A stretch of DNA of 34,282 nt, from contig QHSO01000111.1 of NCBI GenBank assembly GCA_003220475.1, positions 1-34,282 of the forward strand. The letters are read 5' to 3'. A program made the position numbers and the translations under genes. The notes under the pieces were generated by a model. The model was not told the DNA's origin. It worked only from the letters and a program-made list of their open reading frames with translations, and ran no database searches. Shown piece by piece: positions 9,132-17,938 of the stretch (positions are counted from its first letter, which is position 1; every line of letters begins with the position of its first letter). The DNA is from Candidatus Rokuibacteriota bacterium (GTDB lineage Bacteria; Methylomirabilota; Methylomirabilia; Rokubacteriales; CSP1-6).

Positions 9132-10018
9132 ACCGTCCGCTCGCGCTCGCCGAAGAGTCCCGTCGGCCGGACGACGAGCACGAGGATCAGCAGGACGAAG
9201 CCGTAGAGATCGCGGTACGCGGAGGAGATGAACACCGAGCCAAGCGCCTCGAGCACGCCGAGCAGCAGACCGCCCACGACGCTGCCCGCGATGGAGCCGA
9301 GCCCGCCGATGACGATGATCTCGAAGCCCTTGAAGGTCGAGATGGCGCCGTTCTCCGGGTAGACGAGGAAGTCGGGGGCGAGCAGCGCGCCGGCGGCGGC
9401 GGCAAGCGCCACGCCGACGCCGAACGCGATCATGTCCAGGCGCAGCACGTCGATGCCGGCCGTCTGGATGCCCACGCGGTTTTGCGCCGCGCCGCGGAGC
9501 GCACGACCGATGGCCGTGTGCTTGACCACGAGATAGAACAGCGCGAGCAGCACGAGCGTGGCGATCAGGGCCACGAAGCGGTTGCCCGAGATGGGCAGCG
9601 GCCCGAGCCGCGTCGGCTTCGCGTAGTCGCCGGGCGCGTACTGGTTGGGCCCGCCGACCACGATGGCGAGGTTCCGGAAGAACACCATCATCGCGATGGT
9701 GACGATGGTGGCGTACTCGTCGCGGCGCTCGACGACGCCGACGAACATCGGGCGCAGCAGCAGCCGCTGGATGATGAGGCCGAGCACGAACACCGCGCCC
9801 ATCGCCAGCGGCAGGGCGAGCCACCAGCGCCGCGGCCCCAGCAGCGTGGCGATGAGCGCGTACTGCGCGTAGCTGCCGAGCATGTAGAACTCGCCCATCC
9901 CCCAGTTGATCATCTTCATGATCCCGTAGATGAACGTGATGCCCAGCGCCATCAGGCTGTAGATCAGCCCGATCACGACGCCGGAGAGCACGTACTGGGA
10001 GACGAGGACCGGGTCCAC
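9128..10018 (-). CDS. livH: Branched-chain amino-acid-type ABC transporter permease LivH
   Basis: 296 residues with about eight membrane segments, GTG start. The N-terminus (LSGVVIGLIYSLMALGITFIYGIMKMINWGMGEFYMLGSY) is the standard LivH opening, RALRGAAQNRVGIQTAGID is the ATPase-contact loop, and FEIIVIGGLGSIAGSVVGGLLLG is the usual C-terminal motif. It is the last gene of a minus-strand unit (enolase-superfamily enzyme, livJ, livH), 4 nt after the livJ stop. In most genomes livH and livM are adjacent and co-directional; here they face each other tail to tail. Confidence 0.92.
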   Translation of the reverse strand: MDPVLVSQYVLSGVVIGLIYSLMALGITFIYGIMKMINWGMGEFYMLGSYAQYALIATLLGPRRWWLALPLAMGAVFVLGLIIQRLLLRPMFVGVVERRDEYATIVTIAMMVFFRNLAIVVGGPNQYAPGDYAKPTRLGPLPISGNRFVALIATLVLLALFYLVVKHTAIGRALRGAAQNRVGIQTAGIDVLRLDMIAFGVGVALAAAAGALLAPDFLVYPENGAISTFKGFEIIVIGGLGSIAGSVVGGLLLGVLEALGSVFISSAYRDLYGFVLLILVLVVRPTGLFGERERTV

Positions 10019-10022
10019 GGCC

Positions 10023-11112
10023 CTACTGCGGCGGGCGCACCCAGTCGCCGGTCTTGAACTCGGCCGGCGCGACGATCTTCGCCTCGCCGAACGCCTGCTC
10101 CACCTTCGTGTACTGGATCATCAGCATCGGCGGCGACCACTGCTGCCAGTACGGTCCTTCGCCGCGCGGGAACGTGATGGTGCCGTTCCAGCCCTCGAAT
10201 TTGCCGCTGAGCAGCGCCTTCACGAGGTCGTCGATGCGGTCGCTCTTGGCCATGTTCAGCGCGTCGGCGATGACCTCGACCTGCGCGTACGAGTTCAGCG
10301 CGGCGTAGACCGGCTCCTCCTTGAACTCCGCCATGTAGCGCTTGCGGAACGCCTCGCCACGCGGCGGCAGCTTCATCGTCGTCGTAGGCCTGCTTGAGCG
10401 TCAGGTAGACCGGCGTGCCGATGCCGCCGTTGATGAAGAGGTCGGGCTTCCAGTTCTTGATCTCGAGCAGCTGCGGCGTGAGATCCACCGCCGTGCGGTC
10501 GAACATCACCGTCTTCAGCTCGGCCTTCACGTCCATCGTCTTGAACTGCTTCTTCGTCTCCTCCACGAGGCCGACGCCATAGTCGGTGTTCTCCGCGGTC
10601 ATGGCCACGCGCTTGAAGCCGCGCTCCTTGATCCAGCGATTCCAGATGGTCACGCGGTCGGCATCGATGACGTGCGTGCGGAACGTGTAATTGAGGTGGC
10701 GCTCGGTGATTTCGCGCGCGGAGGCCTGGGTGGCGAAGACCGGCACCTTGAACTGCTCGGCCACCTGCTGCACGGCGGTCATCACCGAGCTGTGGAACTG
10801 GCCGACCACGGCCACCACCTGATCCTGCGACGCCAGCTTGCGCAGGCCGGCCACGCCCTTTTCCGGCGTGCCGCCGTCGTCCTCGATGACCGCCTCCACC
10901 TTGCGGCTGCCGAGCACGCCGCCGCGGCCGTTGATCTCCTCGACGGCCATCTTGGCGCCACGCACGATGAGCTGGCCGGCGCCCGCGTCACCGGGCGGCG
11001 AGAGCGGCGTCAGCACGCCGATCTTGATCGGTTTCTGCGCCGACGCGTGGCCGGCGAACCCGGCCGCGACGAGCGTGAGCATCACGAGGCAGATCCACAG
11101 CCGTCGGTTCAT
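10023..11112 (-). pseudogene. Broken LivJ-type amino-acid/amide substrate-binding protein
   Basis: The N-terminal part (signal peptide MNRRLWICLVMLTLVAAGFA, then QKPIKIGVLTPLSPPGDAGA) is a normal periplasmic-binding-protein type 1 domain of the LivJ/HAAT class, running to LTLKQAYDD near residue 245. The reading frame then changes at about 10376. The C-terminal lobe (MKLPPRGEAFRKRYMAEFKEEP to VRPPQ) is in another frame and ends at 10023. About 40 residues expected between QAYD and the YHPxMKLTPRGEAF-like segment of homologues are absent, so this looks like an out-of-frame internal deletion rather than a one-base slip. GGGGAGG precedes the ATG. The protein would deliver ligand to LivHM if intact. 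An assembly error is a real alternative. Confidence 0.8.
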
Positions 11113-11128
11113 CGTGACCTCCCCGAAG

Positions 11129-12217
11129 CTAATGTCTGATCCACTCTTTGAGCGCGGCCTCGTCGACGTCCACCCCGAGACCGGCGCCGTCGAGGGCGAG
11201 AATCGCGCCGTCGGCGTACTGCACGGGTTGCCGCACGACGTCGCCCTGGAGCAGCAGCGGGCCGAACAGCTCGCAGCCCCACGTGACCGGCGCCGCCGCG
11301 AGCGCGACGTGCAAATAGGCGGCGGTGCCGAGCGACGTCTCGATCATGCAGCCGACATAACAGCCGAGGCCCGCCGCCTGCGCGATCCGCGCGATCGCCA
11401 TGGTGCCGAGGATGCCGGCCGATTTGGTGAGCTTGAGCGCCAGAATCGACACGCCGCCGCGCTGCGCGATCGTGAACGCGTCGTGCTCGCTGGCGCACGA
11501 CTCGTCGGCCATGATCGGAATGCGCGAGCGGCGCGCGATCTCGGCCATGCCGTCGAGGTCCCAGCGCGGCACCGGCTGCTCGACGAAGTCCAGGTGATAG
11601 GGCTCGAGCGCGTGCACCGCGTCGAGCGCGGTCGGGCGGTCCCAGCCCTGGTTGGCGTCCACCCGCAACGCCACATCCGGACCCACGGTCTCGCGAATGC
11701 GCCGCACGCGCTCGACGTCGACGCCGAGCGGATTGGCCGCGGTCTTGATCTTGAAGATGCGATGGCCGAGCGCGATCTTCTCGCGCGCCTCTGCGAGCTC
11801 GGCCTCGAGGCCGCCGACGGCCAGCGACCACGACAGCGGCACGCGGTCGCGCACGCGGCCGCCGAGCAGCCGATGCACGGGCACGCCGAGGGCGCGGCCG
11901 TTGAGATCCCACAGCGCCATCTCGACGGCGGCGCGCGCGAACGGATTACCCTGGACGCGCCGGGCCATCTCGAGGCGCAGCGGCTCGATCGCCGCAGCGT
12001 CGCGGCCGACGAGCCACGGCGCGACGTAGCGCTCGAGCACGGCCTGCACCGACTCCGCGGACTCCTCGCTCCACGTGGGGCCGCCGAGACAGGCCGCCTC
12101 GCCCCAGCCCACGAGCCCGCCACGCGTCTCGATCCGCACGAAGGCGAAGTTCATGGCGTGCAGCGTCGTGAACGACATCTTGTGCGGACGCCTCACGGGA
12201 ATGTCCGCGAGCAGCAC
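11129..12217 (-). CDS. Mandelate racemase/muconate lactonizing enzyme family protein
   Basis: 362 residues of the enolase superfamily, muconate-lactonizing subgroup. Counting from the GTG start, the KxK pair is Lys156/Lys158 (FKIKT), the metal ligands are Asp188 (VDANQGW), Glu213 (FVEQP) and Asp238 (MADES), and the second acid/base is Lys265 (LKLTKSAG). The N-terminal capping domain includes NPFARAAVEMALWDLNGRALG. Such enzymes perform cycloisomerisation, racemisation or dipeptide epimerisation; substrate cannot be assigned. It lies 16 nt upstream of livJ on the same strand, so its substrate may be what the liv-type transporter imports. The GTG at 12217 has GGAG six bases upstream. Confidence 0.88.
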   Translation of the reverse strand: MLLADIPVRRPHKMSFTTLHAMNFAFVRIETRGGLVGWGEAACLGGPTWSEESAESVQAVLERYVAPWLVGRDAAAIEPLRLEMARRVQGNPFARAAVEMALWDLNGRALGVPVHRLLGGRVRDRVPLSWSLAVGGLEAELAEAREKIALGHRIFKIKTAANPLGVDVERVRRIRETVGPDVALRVDANQGWDRPTALDAVHALEPYHLDFVEQPVPRWDLDGMAEIARRSRIPIMADESCASEHDAFTIAQRGGVSILALKLTKSAGILGTMAIARIAQAAGLGCYVGCMIETSLGTAAYLHVALAAAPVTWGCELFGPLLLQGDVVRQPVQYADGAILALDGAGLGVDVDEAALKEWIRH

Positions 12218-12285
12218 GCGGATCTCCGCGATCGTCAGGTCGGCGCGAGACAGTGAAGAGTCCGGGCGCGTGGCGAGCGCCCTCT

Positions 12286-12561
12286 TTACGGACGACGTCG
12301 GCGGTAATGCTTCGCCGCACGAGTCAAAGGGCGAGCCGCAGCAAGAAGATTCACGCAGAGTAGGTCCGCGTCAGTCGGCTTGCGCAGCTGAGAGCTCTTT
12401 AGGGTCACGAGTGCTGCCGTCCGTCCGCTGGCGGTGACGAATTCCACTTCGAAGACGTCGTCGGCGTAAACGTGAACTACTGCGCCGAGCGAACGCTTCG
12501 GACGATGGTGTTCGGGGACGTCGACGTCGAGCACGACGGGGTCGAGATCATCAAACGTCAT
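12286..12561 (-). CDS. DUF4926 domain-containing protein
   Basis: 91 residues. LDPVVLDVDVPEHH, LGAVVHVYADDVFEVEFVTASGRT and AALVTLKSSQLRKP match the small all-beta DUF4926 family from memory. The function is unknown; these proteins are often paired with a DUF6883 protein encoded just upstream, an arrangement reminiscent of toxin-antitoxin pairs. GAGGAG precedes the ATG. The last 25 or so residues (LLAAARPLTRAAKHYRRRRP) look unlike the family. The sequence just upstream retains a partial DUF6883-like reading frame. Local base composition is less GC-rich than that of the neighbours. Confidence 0.65.
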   Translation of the reverse strand: MTFDDLDPVVLDVDVPEHHRPKRSLGAVVHVYADDVFEVEFVTASGRTAALVTLKSSQLRKPTDADLLCVNLLAAARPLTRAAKHYRRRRP

Positions 12562-12762
12562 CGTCTGCTCCTCGTGCGGAATTCCCTCACCATGTCTGAC
12601 GATCCAAGCACTTTTTGGTCTTCGTAATCTAGCCCGAATCTCGTATTTTTGCCCGTACTGATTGCGCTCGCGTGGCGCCGAGTCTCTGCTGAGATGTTGT
12701 CTGCGGACGTCTGCGACGAATGGCCGCCATTGCCGAAGGTCGTGCCTTGTCGCACCCGCACG
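12562..12762 (-). pseudogene. DUF6883-like remnant
   Basis: On the minus strand, in the same frame as the DUF4926 start and as the stop of the FAD oxidoreductase, an open stretch reads LRQWRPFVADVRRQHLSRD, then NQYGQKYEIRARLRR, then SAWIVRHGEGIPH. This resembles the C-terminal half of DUF6883 proteins (YGQKYEVRG and VWIVRxGEDIPRFVTAYP in relatives, from memory). The N-terminal half is absent, about eight residues seem lost between the last two blocks, and there is no plausible start codon or ribosome site. The stretch is visibly richer in A and T than its surroundings, consistent with horizontal origin and decay. This is recognition by eye only. Confidence 0.45.
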
Positions 12763-13926
12763 TTACTCGGCGTCGGGTCCCTTATCATGTGCGTCGGCCC
12801 GCCCCGTCGCGAATCGCGCGGGATCGAACAGCGAGAGATCCATCGACGGCTTGCCGTCGACGATCCAGTCGGCGACGTGGCGGCCGGTCGCCGGCGAGTG
12901 CTGGAAGCCGTGGCCGCCGAAGCCGACGGCGAGGAAGAAGCCTTCGACGCCGGGCGCCCAGCCGATGATCGCGTGGTCGTCGGGGGTGAGCGGGCGCAGT
13001 CCCGCCCAGCCGCCGGCGATCTTCGCCGTCTCGAGCACGGGCACGCGGTGCACCGCCTTGTCCACGGCCTCGTCGAGACGGCTCCAGTCCATCGGCACCT
13101 CGAAGTCCGTGCCGATGTCCTCGACGTCGCCCGGAGAAAACAGGATCTGCTCCAGCTCCTTGCGGAAATAAAAGCCGCTGGCGCGGTCGGTCGTGAGCGG
13201 GATCGGTCCTGGGATTTCCGGGAACGGCTCGGTATAGAAGATGTGGCGCCGGCGCGGCTGCACCGGCACCTCGACGCCCGCAAGTCGGGCGACGGTGGCC
13301 GCCACGGGACCGGCGGCGTTGATCACGAGCGGCGTCGAGACCGTGCCGTCGGTCGTGCCCACGCCCGTGACGCGATCGCCGGCGCGCTCGATCGTCGTGA
13401 CCCGCACGGCCTCGACGAGGCGTGCCCCGCGCTCGCGCGCGCGCCGCGCGAAACCGTTGGTGACCTCGGCTGGCCCCGCGAGACCGTCGTTCGGTCCCCA
13501 GACCGCGGCCACGAGGTCGTCGACGCGTAGTGCCGGCACGAGCTTCTTCGCGTCGTCGGGCGCGATCACGCGCACGTCGACGCCGAGGCGTCGCTGCAGC
13601 GCGATGCGCGTCTCGAAGCCGCGGAGATCGGCAGGGTCGGAGACGAGAAACAGGTAGCCGATCTTCTTGTAACCGGGATCGACGCCGAACTCGTCTTCGA
13701 AGCGCTCGAAGACGGCGATCGCCTCGAGCGAGAACCGGATCTCCGTCTCGGTCGGGAACTGCGCGCGGATGCCGCCGGCCGCCTTCGACGTGGTGCCGCT
13801 GCCGACCGTCTCGCGCTCGAGCACCAGCACGTCGCGCACGCCGCGCCCGGCGAGGTGGTAGGCGATGGAGCAGCCGACCACGCCACCACCGATGATCACG
13901 GCGCTGGCGGTGCGGGGAAGGGTCAC
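12763..13926 (-). CDS. FAD-dependent oxidoreductase (DAO / sarcosine oxidase beta-like)
   Basis: 387 residues of the D-amino-acid oxidase fold. The dinucleotide-binding motif VIIGGGVVGCSIAYHLA is at residues 10-26, followed by VLVLERETVGSGTTSKAAGG, and the C-terminal FAD/substrate region has GGWAGLRPLTPDDHAIIGWAPG and FGGHGFQHSPATG. Members oxidise secondary or primary amines and imino acids such as sarcosine, dimethylglycine, proline or D-amino acids. The GTG at 13926 is chosen because the Rossmann motif follows at once; the ribosome site is weak. It is divergent from the secreted protein gene at 14053. Substrate is unknown. Confidence 0.85.
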   Translation of the reverse strand: MTLPRTASAVIIGGGVVGCSIAYHLAGRGVRDVLVLERETVGSGTTSKAAGGIRAQFPTETEIRFSLEAIAVFERFEDEFGVDPGYKKIGYLFLVSDPADLRGFETRIALQRRLGVDVRVIAPDDAKKLVPALRVDDLVAAVWGPNDGLAGPAEVTNGFARRARERGARLVEAVRVTTIERAGDRVTGVGTTDGTVSTPLVINAAGPVAATVARLAGVEVPVQPRRRHIFYTEPFPEIPGPIPLTTDRASGFYFRKELEQILFSPGDVEDIGTDFEVPMDWSRLDEAVDKAVHRVPVLETAKIAGGWAGLRPLTPDDHAIIGWAPGVEGFFLAVGFGGHGFQHSPATGRHVADWIVDGKPSMDLSLFDPARFATGRADAHDKGPDAE

Positions 13927-14052
13927 GACGGCGGGATGTTACCAGATCGCCACGGGACCGTCGCCGTCGCCACATCACGGTGTCACGGTTACCGTCTAGG
14001 CTGCGTCCCCGTTGGCCGTCGTCATTCCTTCAACCACACAGACGGAGGATGC

Positions 14053-15687
14053 ATGAGACACGTACTGATCTGCCGCATGCTGCTCACCGCAGTTGTGCTG
14101 CTGGCGCCGGCGCACGCGCTCGCCGCCGATCCCACGCACGTTCCGAGCGCCAACCCGAAGTCGCCGGGCGTGGTCGCGCCCAACGTGCTCTCGCCCGAGC
14201 TCGCGGAGGTGATCCAGGCCCAGGGGGCGATGCTGCTGGAGAATCCCGTGTCACCCGCGAAGTACTACGGGTACAACGACGACAAGCCGAACCTGGTGCC
14301 GCTCCCGCCGGCCTTCAATGTCGAAGCCCACAAGACCGAGCCCGACAAGAACACCTACCTCCGGCTCAACGGCCAGCGCGGCGCCGATCCGAGCTACGAC
14401 TACGGCCACGACTTCCTCTTCCAGGGCCACGAGTCCGGCGTCGGCGGCCAGGGCTACATCACCCGAATCAACCTCGATGCCGACGGCGTGCATCGGGTGA
14501 CGCTCATGGCGACCAAGGACGTGACGGGCAAGTCGCTGCCTGTGTTCGACGGCTCCGCGTGGTACCCGTGGGCCCAGCGCCTGCTGTTCACCTTCGAAGG
14601 CGGCAACGCGGGCGGAGTGTGGCAGGCGACGCTGGACGTCCCGTCGAAGGCGGAGGACATCTCGGGCGCGCTGGGCCGCGGCGGCTACGAGGGCATCCAG
14701 GCCGATTCGGACGGCAATCTCTGGATCGTCGAGGACGTCGGCGGCGCGACGGGCGCCGTCAACAGCCACGCACGGCGGCCGAACAGCTTCGTGTACCGCT
14801 TCAAGCCGTACAACCCCAAGGACCTGCTCGGCGGAGGCGGCAAGCTACAGGTGCTGGCCGTGTTTTCGGTACAGCCTCCGGGCGCGGTCCTCCTGTTCAA
14901 TAGCGCCACCGCCGACGCGGACATTCTGTCGGCCGACGTCATGGACCTGCATACCTACGGCAAGGTGTTCAAAACGAAGTGGGTGACGATCCACGACACC
15001 GCGACCGACGGCAAGGATCCCTTCGACGCCAACACGCTGGCGAAGGGCAAGGGCACGCCGTTCAAGCGCCCGGAAAACGGCGTGTTCCGTCCCGGCACGC
15101 GCTTTGGCGAGTTCTACTTCACCGAGACGGGCGACACGAATGCTCTCACGGAGGCGGGGAGCGCCTTCGGCGGCTTCGGAGGCATCTTCAAGCTCTCGCA
15201 GCGGCACCCGTCGGACGATGACGGCTCGCTAACGCTGTTCTTCCGCGGCGACGTCGCCCACACCGGCCTCGACAACATCCAGTTCTGGTCCAAGAACAAG
15301 CTCGTCGCCGTGGAGGATGGGGGGGATACGCTGCACACCCAGCGCAACGCTCTCGACTCGGCGTACATGTTCGACGTGCGCAAGGACTACAGCGACCCGG
15401 CCCACCGGCCGATCCGCTTCCTGGCTCAGGGCCGCGATGCATCCGCGACGATCGACGCCAGCTCACCCGGCCTCGGCAACGACGGCGACAACGAGATCAC
15501 CGGCTTCCACGTCTCGGACGGTGACCCAACGGCCGGCGGCATCCTCGGGGCCAAGAACCCGCGGCCGTTCGACGACGGTTGGCGCGTCTTCTACACCCAG
15601 CAGCACGGCGACAACGTGACGTGGGAGATCATTCCGAATCCGTGGACGGACGGCGGCGAGCGAATGCTCGACCGCGACGATGACTAG
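14053..15687 (+). CDS. Secreted PhoX/DUF839-family protein
   Basis: 544 residues with a Sec-type signal peptide (MLLTAVVLLAPAHALAAD, cleavage near residue 25). The mature part resembles the DUF839/PhoX beta-propeller group: YEGIQADSDGNLWIVEDVGG, NSFVYRFKPYNPKDLLGGGG, RFGEFYFTETGDTN, and HTGLDNIQFWSKNKLVAVEDGGD. PhoX enzymes are calcium- and iron-dependent phosphatases, but many relatives lack proven activity, so phosphatase function is only a possibility. GGAGG lies just upstream of the ATG at 14053; longer in-frame sequence upstream is non-coding in character. Likely periplasmic or extracellular and transcribed alone, with a strong hairpin after it. Confidence 0.75.
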   Translation: MRHVLICRMLLTAVVLLAPAHALAADPTHVPSANPKSPGVVAPNVLSPELAEVIQAQGAMLLENPVSPAKYYGYNDDKPNLVPLPPAFNVEAHKTEPDKNTYLRLNGQRGADPSYDYGHDFLFQGHESGVGGQGYITRINLDADGVHRVTLMATKDVTGKSLPVFDGSAWYPWAQRLLFTFEGGNAGGVWQATLDVPSKAEDISGALGRGGYEGIQADSDGNLWIVEDVGGATGAVNSHARRPNSFVYRFKPYNPKDLLGGGGKLQVLAVFSVQPPGAVLLFNSATADADILSADVMDLHTYGKVFKTKWVTIHDTATDGKDPFDANTLAKGKGTPFKRPENGVFRPGTRFGEFYFTETGDTNALTEAGSAFGGFGGIFKLSQRHPSDDDGSLTLFFRGDVAHTGLDNIQFWSKNKLVAVEDGGDTLHTQRNALDSAYMFDVRKDYSDPAHRPIRFLAQGRDASATIDASSPGLGNDGDNEITGFHVSDGDPTAGGILGAKNPRPFDDGWRVFYTQQHGDNVTWEIIPNPWTDGGERMLDRDDD

Positions 15688-15705
15688 CGCCTGAGCGCCA
15701 TGCCG

Positions 15706-15734
15706 CCGGCGGCGGCGCCCCGGGCCGCCGCCGG
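15706..15734 (+). terminator. Strong GC hairpin downstream of the PhoX-like gene
   Basis: An 11-bp perfect stem (CCGGCGGCGGC at 15706-15716 pairing with GCCGCCGCCGG at 15724-15734) with a 7-nt loop, 19 nt after the stop codon. No T-tract follows, so it is terminator-like or an mRNA 3' stabiliser rather than a textbook intrinsic terminator. Confidence 0.55.
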
Positions 15735-15829
15735 TCGGCTCGCCGGTCGACCGCGCCTCGAACACACGGCGTTGCGCTCGCACCTGCTCTGGGTCGCCGG
15801 CATTTCCCGACGCCGCGTATACTGCGGCC

Positions 15830-17482
15830 ATGCTCGACCCCGTCACCATCTCGGTCCTGACCCATCGGTTCTCGGCGATCGTCGAGGAGATGGGCGAGGC
15901 GATGCTGCGCACCGCCTACTCGCAGATTCTGAACTCCAGCCGCGACTTCTCCACGGCCATCTGCGACGCGCAGGCGCGCCTGGTGGCCCAGGCCGACCAC
16001 GTGCCCATCCACGTCGGCGCGATCCCGTGGGCCGTCGAGTCGGTGCGCGACTTCTTCGGCGAGCGCGTGCGCCCCGGCGACGTCTTCCTGCTCAACGACC
16101 CCTACCACGGCAACAACCATTTGCCTGATTTGACCGCGTTCGTGCCGGTCTTCGTCGACGACCAGGTCGCGTTCTGGTCGATCAATCGCGCGCACCAGTC
16201 GGACATCGGCGGCTCGACCCACGGCGCGTACAACCCCGCCGCTACGGAGATCTGGCAGGAGGGGCTGCGCATCACGCCGCTCAAGCTCTACGACGCCGGC
16301 GAGCTGCGCGACGACGTGCTGAAATTCATCACGACGAACGTGCGCCACCCGCACGACTTCATGGGCGATCTGCGCGCGATGATCGGCTCTGCGCGCGTGG
16401 GCGAGCGGCGGCTCCAGGCCCTGATCGCGGAGTACGGCAGCAAGACGGTGATGGAGTCCGTGGACGAGATTCTCGACGGCGCCGAGCGCCAGGCGCGCGC
16501 GTGCATCCGCACGTGGAAGGACGGTGTCTTCCGCGGCGAATCGGTGCTGGACGACGACGGCCACGGCATCGAGGACATCGCCATCCGCGCCACGGTCACC
16601 AAGAAAGGCGAGAGCCTCACCGTCGACCTCAGCGCCTCCGACCCCCAGGTGCACGGCTTCGTGAACTCGTCGTTCCCGAACACGATGTCCGCGGTGTACA
16701 TGGCGCTGGCGTTCCTGATCGACCCGCGCACCCCGAAAAACTCCGGCGCGTTCCGTCCCGTCAAGGTGATCACGCGCGAAGGCACCATCGTGCATCCGCG
16801 GCCGCCCGCGCCCGTCACCCTGGCGACGAACCACTGCGCGCAGGAGATCGCCGAGGCGATGATCAAGGCGCTGGCGCGCTCGTGTCCCGGCCGCGTGCTG
16901 GCGGGCTGGTCGCGGCGCTTCCGCATCGCGATCAAAGGCGTCAACCCGCGCACGAAGCGCCCGTTCATCTGGCACATGTTCCACGCGCGCGGCGGCGGCG
17001 GCGCCTCGTCGGCCGGCGATGGGTGGGAGACGGCGGGCGAGGGGCAGGCCGTCGGCGGGATCAAGTTCGGCTCCGTCGAGGTCGCGGAGGTGCGCTTTCC
17101 GCTGACGTTCGAGTGGCACGAGTTCCGTCCCGGCTCCGCGGGAGACGGCCAGCACCGCGGCGGCGTCGGCTCCGTGCTGCGCCTGCGCGTCGATACCGTC
17201 GAGGACGCCGTCGCCAACACGGCGGGCGACGGCACGCGACATCCCTCCTACGGCATCCTCGGTGGCCAGGACGGCCTGCCCCATCGCTATCGGCTGCTCT
17301 CGCGCGGGCGCGCGCCGCGCGTGCTGAAGACGAAGGAGGTCGGGGTCCCGGTGCGCCCCGGCGACGTGTTCTTCGTCGAGTCGGCGGGCGGCGGTGGCTG
17401 GGGCCCGCCGGCCAAGCGCCGCCGCGAGGCGCGCGCCGCCGACGTCGACAACGGTTTCGTCAGCCGCCGCCGGCGTGGCTGA
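15830..17482 (+). CDS. Hydantoinase B / oxoprolinase family protein
   Basis: 550 residues, full length for the HyuB family. Typical blocks are MLDPVTISVLTHRFSAIVEEMGEAML, LNSSRDFSTAICDAQARL, GDVFLLNDPYHGNNHLPD, NRAHQSDIGG, and the glycine-rich C-terminus (GQHRGGVGSVLRLRV, ESAGGGGWGPP). HyuB works with HyuA in ATP-dependent opening of hydantoin, 5-oxoproline or related rings, or in acetone-carboxylase-like reactions. No hyuA is adjacent; one lies 9 kb downstream. The ATG at 15830 gives the standard N-terminus. The gene overlaps the thioesterase start by 8 nt. Confidence 0.9.
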   Translation: MLDPVTISVLTHRFSAIVEEMGEAMLRTAYSQILNSSRDFSTAICDAQARLVAQADHVPIHVGAIPWAVESVRDFFGERVRPGDVFLLNDPYHGNNHLPDLTAFVPVFVDDQVAFWSINRAHQSDIGGSTHGAYNPAATEIWQEGLRITPLKLYDAGELRDDVLKFITTNVRHPHDFMGDLRAMIGSARVGERRLQALIAEYGSKTVMESVDEILDGAERQARACIRTWKDGVFRGESVLDDDGHGIEDIAIRATVTKKGESLTVDLSASDPQVHGFVNSSFPNTMSAVYMALAFLIDPRTPKNSGAFRPVKVITREGTIVHPRPPAPVTLATNHCAQEIAEAMIKALARSCPGRVLAGWSRRFRIAIKGVNPRTKRPFIWHMFHARGGGGASSAGDGWETAGEGQAVGGIKFGSVEVAEVRFPLTFEWHEFRPGSAGDGQHRGGVGSVLRLRVDTVEDAVANTAGDGTRHPSYGILGGQDGLPHRYRLLSRGRAPRVLKTKEVGVPVRPGDVFFVESAGGGGWGPPAKRRREARAADVDNGFVSRRRRG

Positions 17483-17891
17483 CGAGCTGCTCGCCGTCGC
17501 GCGCGATCGCGCGAGGACCAATCGCTTCTGGCAGCACCTGGGGATCGATGTCGCGGAGGTCCGCGAGGGCTGGGCCCGTCTGCGCGTCGACGTCCGCGAC
17601 GAGCTGCGCAACGCGCCCGGCGCGCCCGTGCACGGTGGCGTCTACGCGGCGCTCGTGGACGCGGCCATCGGCTGCGCGCTCGCCACGGTCAATCCCGAGT
17701 CCGGCGGCGGCGTGGGGCAGACCACGCTCGACCTCAACGTCAGCTACCTCGCCGCCGCGCGCGGCGCCACGATCTTCGCGGAGGGCACGCTGCTGCGCCG
17801 CGGCCGCACCGTCGCCTTCGGCGAGGTTCGAGTGACCGACGACGCAGGCGCGCTCATCGCCGTCGGTCGCGCGACCTATCTCATTCGTTAG
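17475..17891 (+). CDS. PaaI-family hotdog thioesterase
   Basis: 138 residues from a GTG inside the end of the hydantoinase B gene. FWQHLGIDVAEVREGWARLRV, the PaaI-type catalytic loop NAPGAPVHGGVYAALVDAAIGCAL, TTLDLNVSYLAAARG and GRTVAFGEVRVTDDAG define a hotdog-fold acyl-CoA thioesterase. It would hydrolyse an acyl- or aryl-CoA in the cytoplasm; substrate is unknown. The overlap suggests co-translation with the hydantoinase B protein. A longer in-frame extension back to 17394 exists but overlaps the upstream gene and is not family-like. Confidence 0.85.
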   Translation: MADELLAVARDRARTNRFWQHLGIDVAEVREGWARLRVDVRDELRNAPGAPVHGGVYAALVDAAIGCALATVNPESGGGVGQTTLDLNVSYLAAARGATIFAEGTLLRRGRTVAFGEVRVTDDAGALIAVGRATYLIR

Positions 17892-17892
17892 A

Positions 17893-17917
17893 TGGGGGGC
17901 CCCGACATGGCCCCCCA
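17893..17917 (+). terminator. GC hairpin after the thioesterase gene
   Basis: A 9-bp perfect stem (TGGGGGGCC at 17893-17901 with GGCCCCCCA at 17909-17917) and a 7-nt loop, starting 1 nt after the stop codon. It is followed by a C-rich tract rather than T residues. Probably a terminator or transcript-end structure; it forms a pair with the next hairpin. Confidence 0.5.
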
Positions 17918-17938
17918 ACCCCCCTCAAACGCTCGTCA

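Noticed and set aside
10023-11112. Programmed ribosomal frameshift in livJ
   Set aside because: A slip would not explain the missing 40 or so residues at the junction, and there is no slippery heptamer with a downstream structure that I can see.
12286-12561. Calling the DUF4926 gene an antitoxin
   Set aside because: The pairing with DUF6883 is suggestive only, and the partner here is decayed; no function can be supported.
15629-17611. 660-codon minus-strand frame opposite hydantoinase B
   Set aside because: Same reason: high-GC antisense frame without domains.
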